Origin: an uncultured Desulfovibrio sp.
GTDB taxonomy: Bacteria > Desulfobacterota > Desulfovibrionia > Desulfovibrionales > Desulfovibrionaceae
Assembly: GCA_946490455.1 (NCBI GenBank)
Contig: CAMLXE010000127.1
Span: 1-5,682 of the forward strand
Reading direction: 5' to 3'
DNA length: 5,682 bases
The notes below the pieces were generated by a model. The model worked only from the letters and a program-made list of their open reading frames with translations, made no database searches and had not been told where the DNA came from. This document shows, one piece after another, positions 1 to 5,338 of this stretch (position 1 is the stretch's first letter; the number at the start of each line of letters is the position of its first letter). A program made the translations under genes and the position numbers.

Positions 1-66
1 CAGGGCGCCAGTTCTGCCATTTCCGAAGCCAATCAGACGCTTTCCAACATAGCCAGAGGCCAGTAG
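1..66 (+). CDS. C-terminal end of an upstream T3SS gene (possibly filament/tip protein SctA), partial
   Basis: Frame 1 is open from the window edge to a TAG stop at 64-66 and encodes 21 residues, QGASSAISEANQTLSNIARG followed by Q. The pattern of small and hydrophobic residues fits an amphipathic helix, as at the C-terminus of T3SS filament, needle and tip proteins. The identity rests only on position: in SPI-2 and Edwardsiella-type clusters the gene just before the SycD-like chaperone is the EspA/SseB/EseB filament protein. The 36 bases from this stop to the next start contain a ribosome binding site and no clear terminator, so co-transcription with the chaperone is likely. Another small T3SS gene is equally possible from so few residues. 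Confidence 0.5.
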   Translation, partial: QGASSAISEANQTLSNIARGQ

Positions 67-87
67 CGCCTTGGTACACCATAATTT

Positions 88-95
88 CAAGGATA
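88..95 (+). promoter_or_regulatory. Ribosome binding site of the SycD-like chaperone
   Basis: CAAGGATA contains an AAGGA Shine-Dalgarno core and ends 7 bases before the ATG at 103. The identical 8-mer occurs at the identical distance before sctB (1648-1655). It supports the chosen start of the chaperone gene. Confidence 0.75.
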
Positions 96-102
96 GTAAA
101 CC

Positions 103-582
103 ATGCAGAATATCGAACTTTCCGATCAGGATATTGCCACCATCATCCGGGCCATTTTTAATGGTGCCAGCATAGGTGATGTCTGCAATGTATCTGACAC
201 TCAGGTCGAATCGCTCTACGCACTGGCCTATAATCTGTACACATCGGGCAACTTTGAGGATGCTGGCACGGTATTTCAGGCCCTGTGCCTGTATCGGCAT
301 AAGGACGTCCGTTTCTGGATGGGACTTGGCGGATGCCGCCAGGCTCTTGGCGAATACAAGCTGGCTATTGATGCCTATGGCATGGCCGGTACGGTAGCTC
401 TGCTTGCCGATCCTCAGCCGTTTCTGTTTGGAGCACAATGCTACCTCAAGATGGGGGACAAGGCCAGCGCTGCCGATGCCCTCAGGGGGGTGCTGGCTCT
501 TGGAGACGACAGCAATCCTGCGCACGCGACCTGCCATGAAAAGGCAAAGGCTCTTCTTGCCATGATTGAGCAGAATGTCTGA
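103..582 (+). CDS. sycD: Type III secretion class II translocator chaperone, SycD/LcrH/IpgC family (TPR)
   Basis: This 159-residue cytoplasmic protein is expected to bind the two pore-forming translocators encoded just downstream, keeping them soluble and partly unfolded until export. The family hallmark is three tandem tetratricopeptide repeats, visible here at about residues 37-70 (SLYALAYNLYTSGNFEDAGT), 71-104 (FWMGLGGCRQALGEYKLAID) and 105-138 (FLFGAQCYLKMGDKASAADA). The segment FQALCLYRHKDVRFWMGLGG matches the very conserved family core around the first to second repeat, and the length is typical (about 150-170). The N-terminal helix (residues 5-25) corresponds to the dimerisation region. 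The ATG is preceded by AAGGA. The gene ends 10 bases before the sctE start, and sctE's Shine-Dalgarno overlaps and follows its stop codon, suggesting coupled translation of chaperone and client. In Yersinia and Shigella, homologues also act as regulators when free of translocators; that role is possible but unseen here. The family call is very secure; the symbol is used by family. Confidence 0.95.
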   Translation: MQNIELSDQDIATIIRAIFNGASIGDVCNVSDTQVESLYALAYNLYTSGNFEDAGTVFQALCLYRHKDVRFWMGLGGCRQALGEYKLAIDAYGMAGTVALLADPQPFLFGAQCYLKMGDKASAADALRGVLALGDDSNPAHATCHEKAKALLAMIEQNV

Positions 583-587
583 GGAGG
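581..587 (+). promoter_or_regulatory. Strong Shine-Dalgarno that fixes the sctE start
   Basis: GAGGAGG begins on the last two bases of the chaperone stop codon (TGA, 580-582) and lies 5 bases before the ATG at 593. This is a near-ideal ribosome binding site. It argues against the in-frame TTG at 566 and ATG at 575, which lie upstream of it. Overlap with the stop codon suggests that ribosomes finishing the chaperone help start sctE. Confidence 0.85.
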
Positions 588-592
588 ATGGT

Positions 593-1621
593 ATGGTTGA
601 CTCAGTAGGAAATCTTTCAGGTTCTGATCTCTCCAGATTGTCGGAACTGTTGAGCATGACGAAGACCGATGCCCTCAGCAAGACTGTGGGGGCAGGGGCA
701 AGCGATGAAACGCCTCCGGCTGGAGACGCAGCGGATGCGTCTCTGATTGATATGGGGTTGCCGGTACTCTCTGCGCCTACAAGCAGTCTGTCCCTTGATA
801 CGCTTTTGAGCGCCATTGGTGACGAAGTCCGGCGGCAGAGCTGCAAGTCCGGTGTTGAGAGTCTTGAGGTCAAGGCCGAGCAGCAGAAGGAAGTCAATGA
901 GAAGGAACTTCAGGAGATAGCAGATCGCCTTGAGGAGATGCGCAAAAAGTCTGTCCTCAATGGTTTCATGAAGGTTTTCCAGATCATTGGTATGGTTGTC
1001 GGCGCCATTGCTTCTGTCGCGAGCATTGCGGCTGGGGCCCTTACTGGCAATCCTCTGCTTGTCGCAGCCGGTGTCATCGGAATGACCATGACCGTTGACA
1101 GCGTGGTGTCCATGGCCTCGGATGGCAAGTACAGCATTGCCGCAGGCTTTACAGAGCTTGGCAAGAAGATGGGCATGTCCGACGAGGCCGCTCAATGGTT
1201 CGGTTTTGGTATGAACATGGGCATCATGCTTGTTTCCATTGGCGTGAGTTTTGGTGCCGGTTTTGGTTCCAGCGCAAGCAGTGCGGCGCAGCTTTCTTCG
1301 GAAGCCGTGAAGAAGGCTGTGGATGTTACAAGCATGGCCGCCAAGATTACCAATATTTCTTCCGGTGTCCTGACGACGGCAACAGGGGCGGGAACCATTG
1401 CCGGAGCTGTCTTTGATTACAATATTGCCAGCAGTCAGGCCGACAGCAAGGAACTTGAAGCCATCCTGGAGCGCCTGCGTGAGGCCATTGAGATGGAGCG
1501 GTCTCTGGTTGAGGCCGAAATGGAACGCGCCAATAACCTGATGACGCAGGTCCGCGACATCGTGGGTGACTGTGTGAATACGCAGGCTGCCATTCTTACC
1601 GGTGCTCCTTCCATGGCCTGA
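593..1621 (+). CDS. sctE: Type III secretion large translocator SctE (YopB/SseC/EspD family)
   Basis: The product is a 342-residue hydrophobic translocator. It is secreted through the needle and inserts into the host membrane, where it forms the pore with SctB. The N-terminal 80 residues are Ser/Thr/Asp-rich and probably disordered, as expected for a secretion signal and chaperone-binding region. A charged coiled coil spans about residues 90-120 (VKAEQQKEVNEKELQEIADR). A long hydrophobic stretch follows at about 128-172 (FQIIGMVVGAIASVASIAAG and LLVAAGVIGMTM), and a second membrane segment is at about 202-226 (FGFGMNMGIMLVSIGVSFGA). A C-terminal coiled coil lies at about 282-322 (ELEAILERLREAIEMERSLV). 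Two hydrophobic segments flanked by coiled coils is the family architecture. The protein is short: YopB is about 400 residues and SseC about 480. It lies between its chaperone and sctB, as in SPI-2. The start is chosen at the ATG with GAGGAGG 5 bases upstream. Confidence 0.92.
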   Translation: MVDSVGNLSGSDLSRLSELLSMTKTDALSKTVGAGASDETPPAGDAADASLIDMGLPVLSAPTSSLSLDTLLSAIGDEVRRQSCKSGVESLEVKAEQQKEVNEKELQEIADRLEEMRKKSVLNGFMKVFQIIGMVVGAIASVASIAAGALTGNPLLVAAGVIGMTMTVDSVVSMASDGKYSIAAGFTELGKKMGMSDEAAQWFGFGMNMGIMLVSIGVSFGAGFGSSASSAAQLSSEAVKKAVDVTSMAAKITNISSGVLTTATGAGTIAGAVFDYNIASSQADSKELEAILERLREAIEMERSLVEAEMERANNLMTQVRDIVGDCVNTQAAILTGAPSMA

Positions 1622-1647
1622 TCGGCTTTAACCGGCATTGATGCCGA
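1622..1647 (+). promoter_or_regulatory. Inverted repeat just upstream of the sctB ribosome binding site
   Basis: CGGCAT (1633-1638) and ATGCCG (1641-1646) form a perfect 6-base inverted repeat around TG; as RNA it can fold as 5 pairs with a UUGA loop. The sctB Shine-Dalgarno starts 2 bases later. The right arm could instead pair TCGGC (1622-1626) with GCCGA (1643-1647), so two mutually exclusive folds exist. It lies wholly in the 41-base gap between sctE and sctB. A role in setting sctB translation or mRNA stability is inference. There is no T run, so it is not an intrinsic terminator. Confidence 0.45.
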
Positions 1648-1655
1648 CAAGGATA
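1648..1655 (+). promoter_or_regulatory. Ribosome binding site of sctB
   Basis: CAAGGATA carries AAGGA and ends 7 bases before the ATG at 1663. It is identical in sequence and spacing to the site before the chaperone gene (88-95). Confidence 0.75.
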
Positions 1656-1662
1656 ACACAAG

Positions 1663-2544
1663 ATGAGTATTTCTTCTGTAACTCAGGCTTCCGGCTTTGA
1701 TCAGGTAGCCTATGATAAGCTGCTTGAAAGTGCGCAGGCAGAATATGTCTCCAGGAGCAAGGTGGATGAACAGTTGCTTGCTGCTCTGAACAGCGGGAAA
1801 AGCTTTTCTGAGGCTGTAGAGACTGTTCAGAATGAGCTCCCGGATCTGCCTCCACCTATGGGCACAGGAGAGGTATGGAGTAACGGGCTTGCGGGCCTTC
1901 CGTCCTTCAGTGCCAATTATCTTGCCATGATTACTGATATCTCTTCCGAACAGCGTCGTCAGAATGCCGAAATGCGTGCTCTGCAGACTGAGGAAATGGT
2001 GGACAAGATTCGGGATCAGGCTGATGAAATGCGGACAAAGGCTGTGGCGCAGCTTGTTCTGGGTGTGGTTTCCGGGGCGCTCAGCATTGCTCAGGGAGCT
2101 GCTGCCTCCAGCATGACCATCAAGGGGATGCGGGCAAACGAAGCACAGGCCAGCCAGGCCAAGCAGGGGGTCATTGAACGAGGTACTGAAGGTGGTACCA
2201 AGCCGCTCAATGAAAAGCAGATGAACAAGCTCCTGACACAATCGGAATCGGCCTATGCTTCTACCAAGCAGCAGGCTGACATGCTCCTGAATACACGAGT
2301 GGGGTCGTTCAACTCCGCCATGGGCGGCGCTACCGGCATAATGGGAAGTATCAGCCAGGCTGTAGGTACCTTCATGGATGCCAATATCAAGGAAATGGAA
2401 GCGGATGTGGAGCAGATCCGCGCCCAGCAGGATGCCCTGAAATCTCTTGACGAGTCATTGCAGGCCCTGATTCAGAAGGCTCTGTCCACACAGGATGCCA
2501 TTCAGCAGAGCATGAATCAGACCAGAACCAAAATCCTGGGATAA
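1663..2544 (+). CDS. sctB: Type III secretion small translocator SctB (YopD/SseD/EspB family)
   Basis: This 293-residue protein has the layout of the small hydrophobic translocator that partners SctE in the host-membrane pore. An N-terminal helical region (residues 1-60) precedes a Pro-rich turn (DLPPPMGTGE, 61-70). A charged helix at about 93-125 (EQRRQNAEMRALQTEEMVDK) leads into the single predicted membrane segment at about 127-150 (AVAQLVLGVVSGALSIAQGA). The hydrophilic C-terminal half ends in a coiled coil at about 240-290 (EMEADVEQIRAQQDALKSLD, then LQALIQKALSTQDAIQQSMN), where YopD-type proteins carry an amphipathic helix. One membrane segment here against two in the preceding gene is the usual SctB/SctE difference. 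YopD is about 306 residues and EspB about 320, so the length is normal. It follows sctE by 41 bases with a good ribosome binding site and is the last gene of this block; a hairpin begins 10 bases after its stop. Assignment relies on architecture and gene order more than residue-level motifs, which are weak in this family. Confidence 0.88.
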   Translation: MSISSVTQASGFDQVAYDKLLESAQAEYVSRSKVDEQLLAALNSGKSFSEAVETVQNELPDLPPPMGTGEVWSNGLAGLPSFSANYLAMITDISSEQRRQNAEMRALQTEEMVDKIRDQADEMRTKAVAQLVLGVVSGALSIAQGAAASSMTIKGMRANEAQASQAKQGVIERGTEGGTKPLNEKQMNKLLTQSESAYASTKQQADMLLNTRVGSFNSAMGGATGIMGSISQAVGTFMDANIKEMEADVEQIRAQQDALKSLDESLQALIQKALSTQDAIQQSMNQTRTKILG

Positions 2545-2554
2545 TGCCGGGTCG

Positions 2555-2592
2555 TTGCAGGGGAGTTTCCTGACGGGAAATTCCCCTTGCAA
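2555..2592 (+). terminator. Long hairpin after sctB (stem without T run)
   Basis: TTGCA plus GGGGAGTTTCC (2555-2570) pairs with GGAAATTCCCC plus TGCAA (2576-2592). The stem has about 16 pairs with one G-U pair, one bulged T at 2587 and a 5-base loop (TGACG). It starts 10 bases after the sctB stop. No T run follows (the next bases are GATGTGG), so it is unlikely to terminate by itself. It may instead protect the 3' end of the translocator mRNA, or work with the second hairpin downstream. Confidence 0.6.
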
Positions 2593-2717
2593 GATGTGGT
2601 AAAACAGGCCTGTCATGCTGAAACAGCTGAAAAATTCGGACCATACCGGCAAAGAGCTTCCAGCCTGTCCTGCAATACCATGTTTTTGAGGCAGGCAGCT
2701 TGGTGTGTGCAGATCTC

Positions 2718-2750
2718 TCGTGTCGGAGAGAAAAGGTGACACGACTTTTT
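2718..2750 (+). terminator. Probable intrinsic terminator of the translocator operon
   Basis: TCGTGTC (2718-2724) and GACACGA (2738-2744) form a perfect 7-pair stem around a 13-base purine-rich loop, followed by C and then five T (2746-2750). The stem has only four G-C pairs and the loop is large, so it may be leaky. It lies about 175 bases past the sctB stop and well before the next promoter, which fits an operon boundary. Confidence 0.5.
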
Positions 2751-2951
2751 GCCTGTTTCCGGATGGGATGAAGGTGTACAGTGCTTTCAGGTCAGAAACG
2801 TGCAGTGACATCGGGCGATGGTGCAATCGTGAGGGAAGGGGGCAGTGGGGTGCAGAAAAGTTGCAAGAAACTGCAGCTGAAAGCAGCCAGGGTTCCATAC
2901 GCCGCAAATCGGCAATCCTGATGGGCGAAAGAAACGGAGCATTCTTTTATG

Positions 2952-3008
2952 ATGCTGTCGCTTATGTCATGATTGGTCCATGATTGACATGACTCGTGAA
3001 GACAGCAT
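2952..3008. repeat. Nested inverted repeats with an 11-base-spaced direct repeat (candidate operator)
   Basis: ATGCTGTC (2952-2959) is inverted as GACAGCAT (3001-3008), and inside it GTCATG (2966-2971) is inverted as CATGAC (2988-2993). Both pairs share a centre near 2980. Between them CATGATTG occurs twice as a direct repeat (2968-2975 and 2979-2986), 11 bases apart, which is one helical turn. The second direct repeat overlaps the -35 box, and the outer right arm overlaps the -10 box of the promoter at 2984-3011. This is a typical arrangement for binding of a dimeric or tandem regulator. Alternatively, in readthrough transcripts it would fold into a hairpin just before the ribosome binding site of the class I chaperone. 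Confidence 0.5.
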
Positions 3009-3011
3009 AAT
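2984..3011 (+). promoter_or_regulatory. Sigma70-like promoter of the class I chaperone-sctC-sctD operon
   Basis: TTGACA (2984-2989) matches the -35 consensus exactly, and CATAAT (3006-3011) matches 5 of 6 at -10, with a 16-base spacer. Expected transcription start is near 3018, only about 9 bases before the ATG at 3027 and within the GGGAGGG ribosome binding site (3014-3020). Such a transcript would have a nearly absent leader, so either initiation is unusual, the start is shifted, or a second promoter further upstream supplies the full site. Confidence 0.55.
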
Positions 3012-3026
3012 TTGGGAGGGAACTGT

Positions 3027-3476
3027 ATGTCATTGTTGCAGGAAGCCGTTGATTCCATGACGTCCACTGCGGGCTGGAAACAGGCCAGACCTGATGCCGA
3101 AGGCGTGTATCACTTCAGGTTGCAGGGAAATCTGGATATGGACATACTGTCTCCGGATGGACTCAATTGCATTTTGCAGGGCAATCTTGGTCCTCTCCCG
3201 GAAGAGGAAGCAGAGGCGGAGAAACTGCTTCGACTTTGTGCCGGACGCGTTGTGGGGAGTTGCCGCAAGCGGCGTTCCATCCTGTCACTCCAGGATGATC
3301 GACTTGTCCTGTATCGCATAGTGCGGATGAATGCCTCTGACCCGGGAGCCGTCTCCCGTGAGGCAAAAGGCTTTTTGAACGATCTTGCGTGGTGGCAGAC
3401 CCAACTTGTTGCAACCGTAAACAACGCCTCTCCCTTTTCGGTTTTTGGAGGCATGAACGCCTGGATGATGCGGTGA
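3027..3476 (+). CDS. Class I type III secretion chaperone, CesT/SycE-like
   Basis: The 149-residue protein fits the compact alpha-beta fold of class I chaperones, which bind the N-terminal region of effectors or other substrates as dimers in the cytoplasm. Visible order: helix 1-15 (SLLQEAVDSMTSTAGW), strands at about 26-33 (GVYHFRL), 36-41 and 46-53 (LNCILQGNLG), an acidic helix at about 58-78 (PEEEAEAEKLLRLCAGRVVG), strands at 84-100 (SILSLQDDRLVLYRIV), and a C-terminal helix at about 107-130 (AVSREAKGFLNDLAWWQTQL). The strand-strand-helix ending with F and W residues is characteristic. The ATG has GGGAGGG 6 bases upstream; an in-frame TTG at 3012 lies before that site and is rejected. Its stop overlaps the GTG start of sctC, so the chaperone and secretin are translationally coupled. 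No effector gene is adjacent, so the client is unknown. Sequence conservation in this family is low; the call rests on fold pattern, size and context. Confidence 0.72.
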   Translation: MSLLQEAVDSMTSTAGWKQARPDAEGVYHFRLQGNLDMDILSPDGLNCILQGNLGPLPEEEAEAEKLLRLCAGRVVGSCRKRRSILSLQDDRLVLYRIVRMNASDPGAVSREAKGFLNDLAWWQTQLVATVNNASPFSVFGGMNAWMMR

Positions 3477-5338
3477 AGAAAAACTGTTTGCTCAGGTCGT
3501 TGCTGTTCGTTTTCTGTATCCTGTGGTTTGCAGGAACAGTCTGTGCGGCCGGTCTCTCTCGTCCGTACACTCATTACGCCGATGGAGAGGATCTCTCGGC
3601 AGTTCTCATCAATTTTGCCCGTACTCAGGGCTTTGGAGCCAATATTTCGCCGGCGGTGCAGGGAAATGTAAGCGGGCGTTTTGAAGCCGTACCACCGGCT
3701 ACGTTCCTCAAGGGCATGCAGGCAGCCTTTGGCGTCTCCTGGTACCAGCTTGGCAATACACTGTATTTTTATAATGAATCCGAGACGACTCGCACATTTA
3801 TCACGCCTCGGGTCATGTCTGCCGAACGCCTGTTTGCCATGCTGCGCAAGTCAGCGGTCTTTTCTCCCCAGCTGCCGGCCACACTCGCTCCCGGTGGTGC
3901 CATGATCACCGTCTCTGGTCCCCCTTCCTATATTTCTCAGATTCTGGCCGCGGTTACCGCCTTTGAGGAAGCGCAGACCTCAAGCTATGTCATGAAGGTC
4001 TTCCCCCTGAAGTATGCCTGGGCAGAAGACATCACCGTAAACAGCATGGACAAGACAGTCACGGTCCCCGGTGTCGCCAGTATTCTGAGGGCCATGGTTA
4101 CCGGATCTCCCTCATCGGCAACACAGGTGACGCAGAATACCGCTACCGTGGACAAGCTCGGAGGAACCGGGCTTGCCGCACAGGGCAGAATGACTCCCGT
4201 TGCGCCGGAACAGCAGACTTCAGAGCCTGCCAGGTCGAGTGGGGGCAATAGCGGCAGTGGTTCGCCTGTGAACATCATGGCAGATCCGCGCGTGAATGCT
4301 GTGCTGATTAATGACGCCGAATACCGGATGCCTTATTATGAAAAGGTTATTGCAGATCTCGACAAGCCGGTTGAGCTGGTCGAGATTCATGCCGCCATTG
4401 TTGATATTGATGCCAATTTCAAACGTGATCTGGGAATCACCTATCAGGGCGCTCGCAATAACTCTGATGGCTGGGGTGGTGGAGGCGAAATGTCCGGCAG
4501 TGGCGACAGCTTTTCTCCGCTTCCGTCTCCTGGAGAAGTTGGCGGCTCCGGTCTCAGCCTTTCTACTATCTATACCAAGGGGACAGATTTCTTTCTTGCC
4601 AGAATTCAGGCTCTTGAGGAGGACGGTGAGGCTCGCATGCTCGGACGGCCTTCCGTCCTGACAGTGGATAATGTTCAGGCTTCGCTCGAAAATACGAGTA
4701 CCTACTACATTCAGGTCGAAGGGTATCAGGCCGTGGACCTGTTCAAGGTTGAAGCTGGAACGGTGCTTCGGGTAACGCCTCATATTATTCGGGATGAGGT
4801 CGGAAACACTTCCATCAAGCTTGCTGTGAGCGTCCAGGACGACCAGAACGACAACAGTTCCACAACGGCAGTGGGTGCTCTTCCTCCCATCAAGCAAACG
4901 ACTATCAATACCCAGGCAATCGTTGGCGCCGGACAGAGTTTGCTGATCGGCGGATATTACTATGAGCAGAAATCCACGGATGCAAGTGGTATTCCCATCC
5001 TCATGCACATTCCCGTAATTGGAAATCTGTTCAAGTCCACATCCAAGGGTACCCGACGTATGGAACGGCTTATTCTCATTACGCCGCGCGTCATTTCGCT
5101 GAATGATCTTCCGCCCACGCCGGCCAGGGTTGACGAACCTTCATTCCGCCAGTCTCCAACCCAGTCTCATTATGAGGAACGTGTTCCGGCTCCTTCCCAT
5201 AGTGGCTGTACACGCACACCGTCTCCAGAGCGTCCCTCTTCCGAATCTGTGCAGCCGGCACCTGTTACGGTCCAGAGCAGTGGGCTTTCTGCCTCCGGAT
5301 ATCCCGTTTCCAGTGGACAACAGGTGGGGACTCTATGA
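3473..5338 (+). CDS. sctC: Type III secretion outer-membrane secretin SctC (YscC/SpiA/EscC family)
   Basis: The 621-residue protein forms the outer-membrane ring through which the needle passes. A signal peptide is clear: MKKN, a hydrophobic core (LLFVFCILWFAG), then TVCAAG with cleavage after A25 or A26. Domains: N0 at about 36-102 (DGEDLSAVLINFARTQGFGA), a second periplasmic domain at about 109-167, a third at about 172-300 holding a Ser/Thr/Gly-rich insertion (about 211-269) before ADPRVNAVLINDAEYRMPYY, and the secretin beta-domain at about 301-542. The latter shows VEIHAAIVDIDANFKRDLGI, GRPSVLTVDNVQA, TVLRVTPHIIRD and the secretin signature GIPILMHIPVIGNLFKS followed by LILITPRVI. A tail of about 79 Pro/Ser-rich residues follows. 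The GTG start overlaps the preceding TGA (GTGA) and is chosen because it puts a textbook signal peptide at the N-terminus; a GTG at 3389 would add 28 residues inside the chaperone gene. The ribosome binding site is weak, consistent with coupling. Confidence 0.95.
   Translation: MKKNCLLRSLLFVFCILWFAGTVCAAGLSRPYTHYADGEDLSAVLINFARTQGFGANISPAVQGNVSGRFEAVPPATFLKGMQAAFGVSWYQLGNTLYFYNESETTRTFITPRVMSAERLFAMLRKSAVFSPQLPATLAPGGAMITVSGPPSYISQILAAVTAFEEAQTSSYVMKVFPLKYAWAEDITVNSMDKTVTVPGVASILRAMVTGSPSSATQVTQNTATVDKLGGTGLAAQGRMTPVAPEQQTSEPARSSGGNSGSGSPVNIMADPRVNAVLINDAEYRMPYYEKVIADLDKPVELVEIHAAIVDIDANFKRDLGITYQGARNNSDGWGGGGEMSGSGDSFSPLPSPGEVGGSGLSLSTIYTKGTDFFLARIQALEEDGEARMLGRPSVLTVDNVQASLENTSTYYIQVEGYQAVDLFKVEAGTVLRVTPHIIRDEVGNTSIKLAVSVQDDQNDNSSTTAVGALPPIKQTTINTQAIVGAGQSLLIGGYYYEQKSTDASGIPILMHIPVIGNLFKSTSKGTRRMERLILITPRVISLNDLPPTPARVDEPSFRQSPTQSHYEERVPAPSHSGCTRTPSPERPSSESVQPAPVTVQSSGLSASGYPVSSGQQVGTL

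Larger units (their letters stand above)
2545..3026. other. Non-coding gap between translocator block and base block
   Basis: This stretch of about 480 bases is the only large gap in an otherwise tightly packed cluster. I see a long hairpin at 2555-2592, a terminator-like hairpin with a T run at 2718-2750, a 12-base palindrome CATCGGGCGATG at 2809-2820, and a promoter embedded in repeats at 2952-3011. No open frame in it looks like a protein gene. The longest plus-strand candidate (GTG at 2705 to 2983) lacks a convincing ribosome binding site, runs through the terminator-like hairpin and has no recognisable family features. A small RNA, or the decayed remnant of a gene such as the one following sseD in SPI-2, could lie here, but the sequence gives no positive evidence. 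Confidence 0.6.

Noticed and set aside
67..102. Promoter before the SycD-like chaperone (TTGGTA and ATAATT)
   Set aside because: The two elements at 71-76 and about 81-86 are far too close for a -35/-10 pair; co-transcription from upstream is simpler.
566..592. Earlier TTG (566) or ATG (575) starts for sctE
   Set aside because: Both lie upstream of the strong GAGGAGG at 581-587, which is ideally placed for the ATG at 593.
617..1195. Long minus-strand open frames opposite sctE, sctB and sctC (617-1195, 1435-2241, 4220-5008)
   Set aside because: They are antisense to genes with clear family identity, and their translations are His/Arg/Ser-rich without domain features, as expected of shadow frames.
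2615..2689. Short ATG frame (about 24 codons, MLKQLKNSDHTGKELP...)
   Set aside because: No Shine-Dalgarno at a proper distance and no supporting context; too short to judge from composition.
2737..2752. Sigma54-like element TGACACG-N5-TTGC
   Set aside because: The invariant GG is GA and the spacing to GC is one base too long; the same bases are better explained as the right arm and T run of a terminator-like hairpin.
2705..2983. Plus-strand open frame of 92 codons in the intergenic gap
   Set aside because: It starts with GTG without a convincing ribosome binding site, runs through the terminator-like hairpin and the operator-like repeats, and its translation shows no recognisable domain or T3SS-like pattern.
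3389..3472. Earlier GTG start for sctC
   Set aside because: It would bury the signal peptide behind 28 residues encoded within the chaperone gene; the GTG at 3473 gives a standard MKKN-type signal peptide and a GTGA overlap.
3473..3560. Lipoprotein signal in SctC (Cys near the cleavage site)
   Set aside because: The residues before the Cys read G-T-V, which does not fit a lipobox; an ordinary signal peptidase I site (VCA or CAA) is better.
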